Shown here piece after piece: positions 1-11,592 of a stretch of DNA of 64,000 nucleotides. The translations under genes were made by a program, and so were the position numbers. The stretch is from positions 10,129,001 to 10,193,000 of the forward strand of contig NC_072795.1 in assembly GCF_028583425.1 (NCBI RefSeq), read 5' to 3'. The stretch is from Eublepharis macularius (taxonomy: Eukaryota > Chordata > Lepidosauria > Squamata > Eublepharidae). The notes beneath the pieces are model-generated. The model ran no database searches. It worked only from the letters and a program-made list of their open reading frames with translations, and was not told the DNA's origin. The number at the start of each line of letters is the position of its first letter. Positions within the stretch are counted from its first letter, which is position 1.

Positions 1-19
1 ACTGCACTACAAAACTCAT

Positions 20-235
20 TTTATTTTCTCCCTTCATTTGTACCCTGCCATTCTCCCCAATGGGGACCCAGACTGGATTATATCATCCTCTTCTCCATTT
101 TTTCCTCACAACATCCTTTAAGGTAGGATAGGCTGAGAGTGTGTGACTGGCCCAAGGTCACCCAGCAAGATTTCATGGCAGAGCAGGGAATTGAACCTGG
201 ATCACCTAGATCTTGGTTCATCACTCCAGACACTG
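20..235 (-). repeat. Sauria-type tRNA-derived SINE, reversed copy
   Basis: Read on the - strand, the block has a tRNA-like B-box region (GGTTCAAT-like, near 190-200), then the CTTGGGCCAGTCACAC and AGCCTATCCTACCTTAAAG segments, then a 3' part ending near GGGTCCCCATTGGGGAGAA. That order is typical of Sauria SINEs, whose tail is thought to be mobilised by a BovB/RTE-type LINE. The A-box end is degenerate. It lies about 75 bp upstream of CYP2 exon 4, in intron 3. The family name is from memory. Confidence 0.75.
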
Positions 236-311
236 GAAATACTGGAAATCCACTCTGAGTATTCACAGAAGGGAGGAAATATTAATATTTTGCAAACAAC
301 TTTATTTGCAG

Positions 312-472
312 GGCAGCCATTTGACCCTTCACTGCCCATCACTACTTGCATCTCCAATGTGATCTGTGCTGTGGCTTTTGGACACCGGTTTTCTCTTGAA
401 GATAAAGAATTTCTCAAGCTGATGGAAGCCATTGACTACATTTTAAAATTTATAGGTAGCATCAGTCATGCT
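312..472 (+). CDS. Cytochrome P450 family 2 (CYP2-like), exon 4
   Basis: The exon is 161 bp, the standard length of CYP2 exon 4, preceded by TTATTTGCAG and followed by GTAAGT. It opens with two bases completing a codon from exon 3 (phase 1) and closes in phase 0. The peptide has the family landmarks PFDPSLP, then SNVICAVAFGHRF, then EDKEFLKLMEAI, which cover helices D to F of a microsomal monooxygenase. The product would be a heme-thiolate enzyme of the endoplasmic reticulum acting on lipophilic substrates with P450 reductase. Exons 1 to 3 lie outside the window. Downstream exons look closest to CYP2K/CYP2W-like sequences from memory, so no symbol is given. Confidence 0.93.
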
Positions 473-659
473 GTAAGTCATTTTCTTTTTCTTTTTGGAC
501 CAGACAGGTATCCATAGCTTTCCTTTTCTTCCAGCCTTAACATGAACAGTTGATTATGGATGTAAAATAATTTCATATATTAATTGGTTCACTCAAACAT
601 TTATTGTCTTTATGGATTCTGTCAGGATAAGAAAACATTCATATTGATGATGAACAACA

Positions 660-676
660 GAAATAGAGACAGGAGG
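660..676 (+). repeat. Target-site duplication, left copy, of L1 insertion
   Basis: GAAATAGAGACAGGAGG occurs here and again at 20251-20267, directly after the A-rich tail. A 17-bp exact duplication fixes both ends of the L1 and shows it arrived by target-primed reverse transcription. Confidence 0.95.
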
Positions 677-1507
677 GACTTCCGGTTCGGGATTCATGGA
701 GGTCTGAAGCAGCTCCACTTGCGGAGCTGACCGGACTGCCGTTTTTAAGCGGCCGGCGGGGGAAATATAGCCCGCGGCTGACTGCTCTCAGGCGGAGAGC
801 AGGCAAAGAATGCTCAAGACCCTAGGGTGTGTTTGATCTCGGACGAGGGGGGGGCTCTACGCAACGGGTCCCCTCCCGATCCTTGAGGTCCAACCCTGCG
901 ACAGGTCGGCTACGATCTCTGCGGCAGTTCTGGGGCCAACCTGGTTGGCATAAGACCTACATACCCAAGCTTCGATTTGGGGAAAAAGTGGAGAGGAGAA
1001 TTTAAAATCGAAACAGCGACTACAACCCAAGAAAAGTGAATGAGAAGGTAAAGATCACTATCTTCTGATACGGGACAGATTGTTAAAAGTAAAGAAGAAT
1101 AAAAGTAGATTTTCAAACTGCAACAGGCTAATAACAAGGAGGGGAAGACTCGGCAAGAGTTGTATTAGAAAAGAGACTAAGTTTAAAGAAGTTATTAAAG
1201 AAATTGGACTATTGTTTTGAATACTTGCGGTTATGGAGCTGTGAGAAAAAGATACCATCGCGAGACCTACTGTGGGAAGTCGGGAGACAGGAAGTACGTA
1301 ATAACAATAGAGTTGCTGGAGAGAAGCGGCCCTTGCCGGAGGGCAGGAAGAAGGGAATCGCCATCTTTGAAAGGGGAAGGGTCGCGGCTTCAGCGGAAGA
1401 GGAAGCAAGCCATTTTGGATTACAAAAATCATAGAGGAACCATAGAGAAAAGACGCCCGACATTTTGGACTCTTTAAAAATTAGTTTTTGCAAGAAGACC
1501 GGGATAT
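677..1507 (+). promoter_or_regulatory. L1 5' untranslated region (internal promoter region)
   Basis: This 831-bp leader starts with GACTTCCGGTTCGGG and runs to the ORF1 start. L1 leaders act as internal RNA polymerase II promoters. The first 250 bp are GC- and CpG-rich and the rest is purine-rich. Short ORFs in it share no visible domain and I treat them as chance. I cannot identify individual factor sites. Confidence 0.7.
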
Positions 1508-2368
1508 TTGACTAAAAAAGACATTAAATTTTACGCCACGGAGTTAAGGAAGAGAGCGGACTCGTGGGAGCGAGCTAAAGCAAGCCCCACGATGTCGAAA
1601 AAAGAGTGGCAATCGGCAATAGAAAACCTGGATAAAAAACTTTTAGAAGTGATTAAAGAACTTAAAGACACGAAATTGGAGCTGATTAAAGAGGTTAAAC
1701 AGACAGTAAAATCGGAGCTGTCAGAAGTGAAGAAAGGTATGGAAACAATACAAAATGAATTACAAGGAACGCAGCAGAGAGTTAAAGCAGTAGAAGGCGC
1801 GATGGAGAATTTAGCAGACACGCAACAAACAGAGATGAGACTGATGAGGGGAAGAATGGCGGTTGCGGAAAGTAAACACATGGAGAAGCAGCTGAGGTTT
1901 CGCGGCTTGCCGGAAGTGGAAGGAAAGACAGCGCAAGAACAGATGACTGAGGTGTTAGCTGAATACCTGGGGAAGGAGGAGGAGGAAGTTGTGGCTATCC
2001 TAGACGTGGTATATCGTGTAAACTCGAGAATTGCAACCCAGAGGAAATTACCAAGAGACGTGATTGTGCAGTTTACGACTCGAAATATGAAATAGAAGAT
2101 TGTGACTAAACAGTTTCAAGATCCATTGGAGATTGATGGCAAGACGATTATTATAATGAAGGAACTACCCAGATCAGTGTTACTAGATTGGAAAAAATAT
2201 AAAGTGCTAATTCAGATTTTGAAGGACATGAAAATCAGGTACAGATGGGAATTACCAGAAGGTGTGTCCTTCGAATTTGGAGGGGCCAAAAAGCGGATTA
2301 GATCTGAGCGGGAGATGGAGAGATTTTTAAGGGACTATGAAAAGGACTTACCAGCAATAAGACCATGA
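1508..2368 (+). pseudogene. L1 ORF1 protein, one internal stop
   Basis: ORF1p is the RNA-binding chaperone of the L1 ribonucleoprotein. The frame would encode 286 residues: a basic N terminus, a long coiled coil rich in K, E and L (about residues 30-125), then an RRM-like stretch (KQLRFRGLPE, AILDVVYRVNSRI, RDVIVQFTTRNMK) and a basic C-terminal domain (MKELPRSVLLDWKKYK). A TAG at 2093-2095 interrupts it at codon 196, and the same frame continues in family-like sequence to the TGA at 2366-2368, so this is a single nonsense change (probably from a Glu codon). The 1508 start codon is TTG; an ATG within 100 bp downstream (1591) could be the true start. The stop overlaps the ORF2 ATG as ATGA. Confidence 0.88.
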
Positions 2369-5300
2369 ATATGGAGTGTAAAGTCCTATCTTGGAATGTA
2401 AATGGACTAAATTCACCGAACAAGAGAAAAAGTATTTTCCACTGGCTATTAAAACAAAAATGTGATATTGTGTGTTTACAAGAGACCCATATTCGAAAGC
2501 AGGATGTAAAATATCTAAAATTGGAAAAATTGGGCAATGAATTTGCAGCGGCCTCTAATAAGAAAAAAAGAGGAGTGGTGTTGTATATAAAAGAGGAGCT
2601 ACAGCCAAAATTTGTAATGAAGGATGTGGAAGCTAGATTTATAGTAGTGGAATGTACGTGGAATTTAAAGAGAGTATTGGTAGTCGGACTTTATGCACCT
2701 AATGGGGCAAAAGAAAGCTTCTTTGAGGATTTGAGGAAGCAATTAGATGACCTTTCATACGACCAGATAATTCTTGCTGGAGACTTCAATGGAGTGACAA
2801 ACTTGGAATTAGATAAAAAGACATCAACGGCACAAAAGAAAAGAGGACTATTACCAAAGCTCTTTTTTGAGCTGATACAACAGGAGACTTTAGAAGATGT
2901 ATGGAGAAGAGAAAATCCAAAAAGCAGATAATTTACTTTTTATTCTGCAAGGCATTCTACACTATCGAGAATTGATATGATCTGGGCCTCAAAGGACTTA
3001 GCGTTATGGACTAAGGAGGTAGAAATAATGCCGATGGTAGGCTCAGATCACAATCCAATCATGTGGAAATTAGGGAGAAGGAGAAAAAGGAAAGCATGGA
3101 GAATAAATGAGGACTTGTTACAGGAAGGAGAGAATATGGAGATGCTGAGAAGAGAGACAAAGTTCTTCATACAATACAACTTGAACAAAGAAGTACCAAC
3201 TAATAAAGTTTGGGATACTTACAAGGCGGTAATAAGGGGCATACTAATGGACTTAAATGGTAGAGCCAGGAAAAAGAAAGAAGAGAAGAGACAAGAGATC
3301 GAGGAGAAAATAAAAGCCAAAGAAATACAGTTAAAAAAGAGACCAGGGAAAAAGAAACTATATCAGGATATCAAAATACTTCAAGAACAGCTGACAGCAA
3401 TGAATAATAAAGAATTGGAGTGGAACCTTAAAAGACTCAATCAGAAAATGTTTGAAGGTGCAAATAAACCTGGGAAGTATTTGGCATGGCAATTGAAAAA
3501 GAGAAGGGAAAGGAAAATAATAAATAAAATTTGTGAAGATAATAAAACGTATTTGGAACAGACTACCATTAGTAGAGCCTTTTACAAATTTTACGCTAAG
3601 TTGTATAACAAGAAAGAGGTAAACAAAGAATCAATAGCGACATATTTGGAGAAAGTGAAACTCCCAGTAATTTCGGAAGCTTGGAGAAATAGACTGAACA
3701 ATGAAGTAACGGATGAGGAATTAAGCAAGGCAATACAATCTGCAAATCTGGGAAAGGCGCCAGGGCCAGACGGACTTACAGCTAAATTTTATAAGGTAAT
3801 GGCCAACGAACTGGCACCATTCCTAAAAGAGGTGATCAATGGAGTTTTAAAGGATCAACGGATTCCAGATACCTGGAATGAAGCGAATATATCATTGATC
3901 CCCAAAGAGGGCCAAGACTTGACTAATGTGAAAAACTACAGACCTATATCGTTACTTAACAATGACTACAAAATTTTTGCGAAGATACTGGCGGAGAGAC
4001 TGAAGGGGTGGCTTTCGGAAGTTATTGAGGAGGAACAAGCAGGCTTTTTGCCAGACAGACAAATTAGAGACAATTTAAGGACAGTGATCAATGCTATTGA
4101 ATATTATGATAAGCGTTGTGATAAAGAGGTTGGTTTCTTCTTTGTTGATGCTGAAAAAGCGTTTGACAATTTAAACTGGGACTTTATGTTTGCCACCATG
4201 GAAAAGCTACAAATGGGAGAAAGATTCATTAGAGCAATTAAGGAAATTTACAGAGACCAGAATGCAGCAATTGTGGTGAATGATGAGGTTACTAAGAAAT
4301 TGATAATAAGCAAAGGAACAAGACAAGGTTGCCCGTTGTCTCCGCTGTTGTTCATTTTGGTATTGGAGATCCTGATGATACAAATACGACAAGATGAAGA
4401 AATTCGTGGAATAAAAATAAAGGACTATTCTTATAAGGTCAGAGCATTTGCGGACGATATAATGTTAATTGTAGAGGACCCAATGGAGAACATGCCAAAA
4501 GTGATAGATAAGATCAAGGAGTTTGGAGATTTGGCAGGTTTTTTTATTAACAAAAAGAAGTCAAAGATATTATGCAAAAACATGACTAAGCAAAAACAAC
4601 AATTGCTAATGGAAATAACGGATTGTGAAGTAACAAGTAAGGTGAAATACTTGGGAATTGAACTGACTGCAAAGAACATAGACTTATTTAAAAATAACTA
4701 TGAAAAATTATGGACTCAGATAGAGCGAGATCTGATTAAATGGAATAGATTGAACTTGTCATGGTTGGGAAGGATTGCAGCAGTTAAGATGAATATGTTA
4801 CCAAGAGTAATGTTTTTGCTACAGACAATACCAATCATCAGGGACACCAAGCAGTTTGAAAAATGGCAGAGGAAAATATCAGACTTTGTATGGGCAGGCA
4901 AGAAGCCTCGAGTGAAAATGAAAGTCTTACAAGATGCAAAAGAAAGAGGCGGAATGCAACTGCCCAATCTAAGACTTTATCATGATGCAATCTGCCTAGT
5001 GTGGCTGAAAGACTGGATGATGCTGAAAAATAAGAAACTATTGGCCCTAGAGGGATATAAAAAGATATTTGGATGGCACGCATACCTATGGCATGACAAA
5101 GTAAAAGCGAACTCGATGTTCCTGCACCATTATATACGGAGAAGTCTATATGCAACTTGGAAGAAGTACAGAGCCTATCTACAAGAAGGAATCCCCTTGT
5201 GGGTGGTTCCATATGAGGTGATAGATCCGAGAGCTGTCGATACTGAGCAACAATGTTTAACTTACAAGGAGATAACCCGAATAGAATCAGCTAAACTTAA

Positions 5301-5946
5301 AATAAAGACTCAGGAAGAGCTATCACCTAATTACGACTGGTTTCAGTATAGACAGATCAAAGATCTCTATAACTTGGACTCTGTAAAGGGAGGTATACGA
5401 ACAGAGAATTCGGAACTAGAGCAGACGCTTTTAAAAGATGACAAGAAGGGAATATCTAAGGTATACCAAGTATTGTTGAAATGGTATACTGAAGATGAAA
5501 CAGTTAAAGTACAAATGGTGAAGTGGGCCATAAATTTTAACAAAGAAATAACAATGGAGGCATGGGAATACTTGTGGAAGACCACAATGAAGATTACGAC
5601 GTGCACTAGTATCAAAGAGAACATTTACAAAATGATTTACCGTTGGTACATGACACCAAAGAAGATTGCGCTAGGGAATTTGAATGCTTCTAACAAATGC
5701 TGGAAATGTAAAAAACATGAGGGTTCCCTCTATCATATGTGGTGGACGTGTGAGGTAGCTAGGCAGTACTGGGGGGAAATAATAAGAGTAATAAGTGAGA
5801 TTTTACAATTTCAAATCAATAAGAACACAGAACTCCTGCTACTAAACTTGGGAATGGAGGGCATTCCAGCTTATCACAGGACATTGTTATTTTATATGAC
5901 AGCAGCAGCTAGACTTTTGTATGCGCAAAAATGGAAAGTACAAGAA

Positions 5947-5954
5947 GTGCCAAC
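5947..5954 (+). repeat. 8-bp target-site duplication of hAT, left copy
   Basis: GTGCCAAC lies immediately left of the TAGGGGTGTGC terminus and is repeated at 19342-19349 immediately right of the GCACATCCCTA terminus. Eight base pairs is the hAT hallmark. Deleting one copy with the element restores the L1 ORF2 frame (VQEVPTIEDW). Confidence 0.96.
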
Positions 5955-6115
5955 TAGGGGTGTGCAAGGAAAAAACTTTCGGCTTTCTTGTTTCGGGATT
6001 ACCCGAAACAAGATTCTCTACCGGCATTAGCCGAAAGCCGAAACAAGAATCTCTTTCGGGATTCGGGATTCGGCATTATTTCGGCATTCTTTCGGGATTC
6101 TTTCGGGTTTTTTTG
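5955..6115 (+). repeat. hAT left terminal region with TTTCGG/CCGAAA clusters
   Basis: After the terminal 11 bp, the motif TTTCGG or its complement CCGAAA occurs roughly nine times in 150 bp, in both orientations, often as ATTCGGGATT or GCCGAAA. hAT transposases bind short subterminal repeats of this kind (Ac AAACGG is the known example), so these are probable transposase-binding sites. The function is inferred. Confidence 0.75.
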
Positions 6116-6360
6116 CTGGGAAAATGCCTCCGTCTTTCAGGACGCCTGGAGGAGGCATTTTCCCACCAAATAAGCCCAAAATTGGTGGGGACCTTCCTCT
6201 AACCCTTCTCTAACAACTACCCAAGTTTCAGACAGATTGGACTTTGGGGGGCCATGTTATGGCCCCCCAAAGCAGGTCCCCCCATCCTCCCCATAAGAAA
6301 GCAAAGGAGCAGCATATTGTTAGCATGCTGCTGCTGATCTTTCTTCATTATTTCCTTCCT
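6116..6360 (+). other. hAT unique spacer left of the 175-bp array
   Basis: A moderately GC-rich spacer containing GGGGGGCCATG..ATGGCCCCCC-like inverted sequence near 6247-6270 and a GCAGCATATTGTTAGCATGCTGC imperfect palindrome near 6308-6330. No coding potential seen. Confidence 0.45.
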
Positions 6361-7027
6361 TTGCCAGGGGTGGCATTTTGCATGCAAAATGCCCCCCAGC
6401 CCTCAGGGGCCCTTCTCCCACCCCTCCTCCCACCCCCCACCAAGGCTCAGCCTGCTCCCACTTGGGGGGGCCATTTCATGGCCTCCCCAAGTAGGTGCTC
6501 TAATCTCTACCACTGACAGCTGGGGGAGGCTTGTGTTGCCAGGGGTGGCATTTTGCATGCAAAATGCCCCCCAACCCTCTGGGGCCCTTCTCCCACCCCT
6601 CCTCCCACCCCCCACCAAGGCTCAGCCTGCTCCCACTTGGGGGGGGCATTTCATGGCCTCCCCAAGTAGGTGCTCTAATCTCTACCACTGACAGCTGGGG
6701 GAGGCTTGTGTTGCCAGGGGTGGCATTTTGCATGCAAAATGCCCCCCAACCCTCTGGGGCCCTTCTCCCACCCCTCCTCCCACCCCCCACCAAGGCTCAG
6801 CCTGCTCCCACTTGGGGGGGGGCATTTCATGGCCTCCCCAAGTAGGTGCTCTAATCTCTACCACTGACAGCTGGGGGAGGCTTGTGTTGCCAGGGGTGGC
6901 ATTTTGCATGCAAAATGCCCCCCAACCCTCTGGGGCCCTTCTCCCACCCCTCCTCCCACCCCCCACCAAGGCTCAGCCTGCTCCCACTTGGGGGGGCCAT
7001 TTCATGGCCTCCCCAAGTAGGTGCTCT
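6361..7027 (+). repeat. 175-bp tandem repeat array in hAT (about 3.8 copies)
   Basis: Units begin at TTGCCAGGGG at 6361, 6536, 6711 and 6887 (periods 175, 175 and 176 bp) and are nearly identical, differing mainly in G- or C-run length. Each unit carries the perfect palindrome ATTTTGCATGCAAAAT and a C-rich segment. Long overlapping ORFs here come from unit repetition and encode nothing recognisable. A diverged single unit recurs at about 7724-7950. Confidence 0.9.
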
Positions 7028-7029
7028 CA

Positions 7030-7715
7030 GCCCCTAAAGTCCACCCCTTACAGCCCCACACAAACCCAGTTCCCCCACCCCAGCTGCCACACACAGACCC
7101 AAATCCCCCCAGTAGCCCCTCACAGACCCAAATCCACCCCCACCTGCCCCACACCCACCATAACCCCAGGAACAGGCTGGCCTGCCCTCCCCTTTTGGGA
7201 ACCCCTAAACTCTCTTTCCCAGGGCAGTTCTGCACAGACAAGGGGTGCCACAATGGTGGCAGTGCCAAATCGTCCCTGGGAAAGAGCACCTGCCCTGGCA
7301 CACAGACAACCACCCCCCTGACCCCCCCACCACCCGCAGAGAAGGCTGGCCAGCCTGCTCCATTGTTCCCTATGCTGGGAACCAACCTCCCATCAAAGAA
7401 GGGAACACAGACACACAATCATTAAGTTTAAAAAACCTTTATTTTCTCATTTTCAAATTACAAGTGGTCAACAAATCACAACATATTACACTTATTGTCC
7501 CTCACAGCACAACACAACACAATTAACTACACATCAGAGAATCTTAAACACAATTTTTTTTTTGAAATGGACAAACAGTAAAGTTTTGAACATTTCCACA
7601 GGTCACATAGTAAGCGGGTACAACAGGGCATGGAAACAGAAGATGATCATAATAACTACCAGCCTAATACAACTCTCCCTCCATAACATGACTTAATGGG
7701 GGGGAACCACAGCAA
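7030..7715 (-). repeat. Duplicated hAT block, copy A, with poly(A) signal
   Basis: The sequence from TCCACCCCTTACAGCCCCAC to CCATAACATGACT matches 10238-10740 at high identity. Copy A has extra sequence around 7190-7350. On the - strand it contains AATAAA (complement at 7438-7443) followed by a GT-rich stretch, a complete-looking cleavage and polyadenylation site. The copies are in direct orientation about 3.1 kb apart. Confidence 0.85.
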
Positions 7716-8710
7716 CAAAATCCCCCCCCAACCCTCTGGGGCCCTTCTCCCACCCTTCCTCCCATCCCCCCACCAAGGCTCAGCCTGCTCCCACTTGGGG
7801 GGGCCATTTCATGGCCTCCCCAAGTGGGTGCTCTGCTCTCATCTCTACCACCGACAGCTGGGAGAGGCTTGTCTTGCCAGGGGTGGCATTTTGCATGCCA
7901 AATGCCACCCTCACCCTCAGGTGCCCTTCTCCCACCCTTCCCCCCACCCCCCACCACATGCATTCCTTGACAATCAAGAAATCTGGAGTTAAATATAATG
8001 TGCATGTAAGTCCCTCAAAGACAGAAGAAATATGGAGGTAATGACCCATTTGATTTCCACAACCTCAGACACAATTAGGGATCCGTTTCCCCTTGGTGGG
8101 GGATCCCCCACTCTCACCTATCACCCCGAGGGGGGAAAGTCAGTGAATGAGCCTTCAAGGTACGCTCCAGGGGCTGCTGCCGTGATGTCACTGATGTCAT
8201 CTGGCTGCCCTGAGAGTATGCCTGTGCTTTGCAGTGGGCTGATTTGGGCCCTACAGGCCAAAGCAGGATCCCTTGTGGCCCAAATCAGCCTGCTGTGAAT
8301 TGTGCGTGCTCCCCAGCCTTGTGTGATGATCACATCACCTCCTAGAACAGACATCATCATGCCAGAGCATTGCCATGAAATGATCATGCGTGTGTGAACA
8401 GACCCTAAGTATCCTGTAGGCTTCAGTGATGGTATAGTAATGTTTTCACTCACATTATAGAGAGAGAGAGAGAGACAGAGAAGGGGGGGAGGCACTGAAG
8501 CTACATTATTTCTTCTATTTTACTGTCCCCTTCCAAAGCCAGGGTGGCATTGGCACAATGCCCCCCTCCCCCCGGCCAGAGCCTTAGTACCAGTATGCAT
8601 TGACAGGCCCATGCATCATAGTCCTTTTTGAGACCCAGCCAAGTTGTGCCTTTTGTAGAAAAATGTTCAAGTTGCTGGTGGGGGTATGAACAGTTTTTAG
8701 ATATCCACTG
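7716..8710 (+). other. hAT internal noncoding region with a diverged 175-bp unit
   Basis: It holds one diverged unit of the 175-bp repeat (about 7724-7950), a short inverted repeat GGCTGATTTGGGCC / GGCCCAAATCAGCC (8238-8290), and a short (GA)n tract at 8460-8476. I see no gene. Confidence 0.5.
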
Positions 8711-9175
8711 TAGTGCAATGGCTAGAGAGTTGGTCTAGAATCTGGCAGACTCTGATTCTGTGCCTTGTAGGCTTGATGGATGTTCTTGGCTCAGTCTAAG
8801 TAAACAATTGTGTTGTGTTTTCCAGAGGCAGTCTACGTGATTTTGGGGCCCTGGACAAATGTTCTGGACGGGGCCCCAGAACCAGTGCCGCCCCACCACT
8901 GGCTCCTTGCCAAGGCCAAGCAATTTGGTCACCTAGGCCCCAGATAGAGTGGGCAGGAGTGCGTTGTTTCCTTCCTCCCCCCCCTCCACCCCCTCCAACA
9001 ACTAGGAAGGCCATCGGTGGAGTCACTCCAATGTGAGGCATGGAGCAGCTGTCTATTGTTAGCCTGGTTGTGATGAGGGTGAAAAAAATCAAGGGAGAAC
9101 AGCAATGTGTAAACCACTCTAGGTTCCCATGGGGGAGAAAACCGGGGCATAAGATAAACCTTTAATTTGGTGGGG
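8711..9175 (+). repeat. Probable tRNA-derived SINE, interrupted, inside the hAT
   Basis: The left part (about 8711-8800) resembles a SINE tRNA head: AGTGCAATGGCTAGAGAGTT, then a degenerate B-box. The right part (about 9080-9165) resembles the Sauria SINE 3' end (GTAAACCACTCTAGGTTCCC, GGGGCATAAGATAAA). About 250 bp of unrelated GC-rich sequence lies between them, so either a nested insertion or two fragments are present. Family assignment is from memory. Confidence 0.4.
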
Positions 9176-10237
9176 AGGGGGTATATACATTTTATGTGTA
9201 TGTGTCTGTATGTTTTATGCATTCAAATCACTTGTGGTGTACTTTAGAATTATATTGAGCTCCACAGTATCCCAAAAACCTTGTCCATGTATTGCAAACC
9301 GAAGTCAATCTACCACATCTAGGGTATTCTTCTTTTCCCTACTGCCTTCAATTTTTCTTAGCATTATTGTCTTTTCTAGTGAACCTTGTCTTCTCATGAT
9401 GTGACATAAGCACTATCATCAATTGATATCTTCAAGGGAGAAAGCAGGCCTGATTTGGTCTGGATCCCACTTACATGTCTTTTTCGGAGTCCATGGTACA
9501 TGTAAATTGAAACTTTCTTCCCACTTCACAGTGTGAATGCTTTTTCCTCCTATGAGCTTTGTCTAAAATTTAATGTACTGATACTGCTCATTTGGCCAAA
9601 AGGCCTGCCCTTGATCAATGCCACATTAAATACTTCATAATAAAAAAATGTTTTTAGAACCATTTAAAAGTGTCCTTAAGTGCCATACGCTGATTTAAAA
9701 AAACATAAGCTAAATGTTTGGGAACACAACCAGATATGTGAATGACTGAAATGCAGCCCAATCCCACTGCTACTTAAAATCCATTTTTGATGGAGGTCTG
9801 GATTGTCTTACATTGGTGTCATTGGGCTTGGAATCAGGAACCTGGAAGCGTTCCATGGGGGCTACAACTTTCATGCCAAGGCTAAGAGGGTGGGAACGGG
9901 ATCTCTCTGGGGTGGCGAACTCTGGCCTTGGAAGTTGCTGGCAATTTGGGGGTGGGACTTGTGGAAAGGAAAATCTGAGTAGGGATCTCCCCCAGAATCC
10001 ATGGTCCGCATTTGCCCTCTAAAGAGATTGCCCTTGGAAGCAGCCAGTTTCTCTGTAGGGAACTACTCTCTCTAACCTGAACTCAAGCCCAACCAGGAGT
10101 TTGGCAGCCCTAGGAAAATTTCAGAAAAAGATGGCAAAGGAGGGCCAGCAACTGATGGAGGCATGGAAGCCCACACCAGGACAGTAGCAGGGGCCTACTT
10201 GGGCACAAGGGACAACCAGTGCTCTCATCCCCCATAG
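9176..10237 (+). other. hAT internal region, no recognised feature
   Basis: About 1 kb of AT-rich then mixed sequence. No ORF with a recognisable domain, no tandem repeats. Confidence 0.4.
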
Positions 10238-10740
10238 TCCACTCCTTACAGCCCCACACAAACCCAGTTCCCCCACCCCAGCTGCCACACACAGACCCAA
10301 ATCCTCCACTCAGCCCGTCTCAGAACCAAAACCACCCTCAGCTGCCCCACACCCAGTACCCCAGGAACAGGCTGGCCAGCCTGCCCCATTGTTCCCTATG
10401 CTGGGAACCAACCTCCCATCAAAGAAGGGAACACAGACACACAATCATTAAGTTTTAAAAACCTTTATTTTCTCATTTTCAAATTACAAGTGGTCAACAA
10501 ATCACAACATATTACACTTATTGTCCCTCATAGCACAACACAACACAATTAACTACACATCAGAGAATCTTAAACACAATTTTTCTTTTGAAATGGACAA
10601 ACAGTAAAGTTTTGAACATTACAGCAGGTTACATAGTGAGCGGGCACAACAGGGCATGGAAACAGAAGATGATCATAACTACCAGCCTAATACAACTCTC
10701 CCTCCATAACATGACTAAATGGGGGGGGGGGGGGAACCAC
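10238..10740 (-). repeat. Duplicated hAT block, copy B, at the transposase 3' end
   Basis: This direct repeat of 7030-7715 lacks the roughly 160-bp middle part of copy A. It sits downstream of the transposase stop, so the AATAAA here is the best candidate for transposase mRNA 3' end formation. It ends in a G13-14 homopolymer near 10721-10734. Confidence 0.85.
10464..10469 (-). promoter_or_regulatory. Candidate poly(A) signal of the hAT transposase
   Basis: TTTATT on the + strand is AATAAA on the transposase strand. It is followed within 20-35 bases by a GT-rich element (ATTGTGTGTCTGTGTT), the usual layout of a vertebrate poly(A) site. It implies a 3' UTR of about 1.1 kb. The same arrangement is duplicated at 7438-7443. 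Confidence 0.6.
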
Positions 10741-11007
10741 TGCAACAGGGTCCAGCAGAACCTATGTCATTTCCTGTGGCTGTGCTTTCAGTTCAGACAC
10801 ACAAAGCTGAACTGGGCACTTCCAAGGCACTGGACAATGGTATTTCTGGAGCAGTTCTGCAGAGGTCTCCCCCCACCCCCACACCAGCCTCAGAATTTAC
10901 CTGGGAACATCTGTGAGAGATCATCATTGGCCGGTGCCCATCCACCACTCTACCCGCATCCCCCAACCATGCAAACCCAACATTAACATCAAATTTTTTT
11001 TTTTTTA

Positions 11008-11240
11008 AACATGAACATTCAATCAACTTTTAAAAAACATAATCACAACATTTTTTTTTGGTTTTTTTTCCTTTTTTTTACATGAACGGAACATCAACTT
11101 TTAAAAAACATAATAACAACATTTTTTTGGGTTTTTTTTTTTACATGAACATTCAATCAACTTTTAAAAAACATAATCACAACATTTTTTTTTGGTTTTT
11201 TTTCCTTTTTTTTACATGAACGGAACATCAACTTGCAAAA
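11008..11240 (+). repeat. Poly-T-rich tandem repeat in hAT (about 67-bp units in 134-bp dimers)
   Basis: Units of the form ACATGAAC..ATCAACTTTTAAAAAACATAA.CACAACA followed by a T-run with GG or CC interruptions repeat about 3.5 times. Alternate units (ATTCAATCAA versus GGAACATCAA) are more alike, giving a dimeric period near 134 bp. On the transposase strand these are A-rich 3' UTR repeats. Confidence 0.75.
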
Positions 11241-11592
11241 AACAGTACAACAATTCTTCTACAATTTTTTTTTACAAGGAGTTCATCTGATAAAAACACC
11301 TAAGCAATCCCTATCTAACCTGTTTCTCCCTCCAGTAGCAATCCATGTTTCTGGGGCATTATTTCTCAGAATAAATTTGGTCCCACAGGGTATGTCTCAG
11401 TGATGGGAGATGTTTTGAATACCCTGGGGGGGGGGCTTTCAAATTGCTGGGTGTTTTCCCTTTGCCACTGGTTCCTAACCACCCTCCCTCTACTGGCCGG
11501 TTTTAACTGTATATACAGGGTTTTATACAGGGGAGAGCGCGATTCCAAAGGATTGGACTCATAGAGGATGCAGGCCACAAGTTGGGCTCACC

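Noticed and set aside
6244..7425. Proline/glycine-rich ORFs of 90-197 codons on both strands
   Set aside because: Open on both strands because of C- and G-rich tandem units; no conserved domain or start context.
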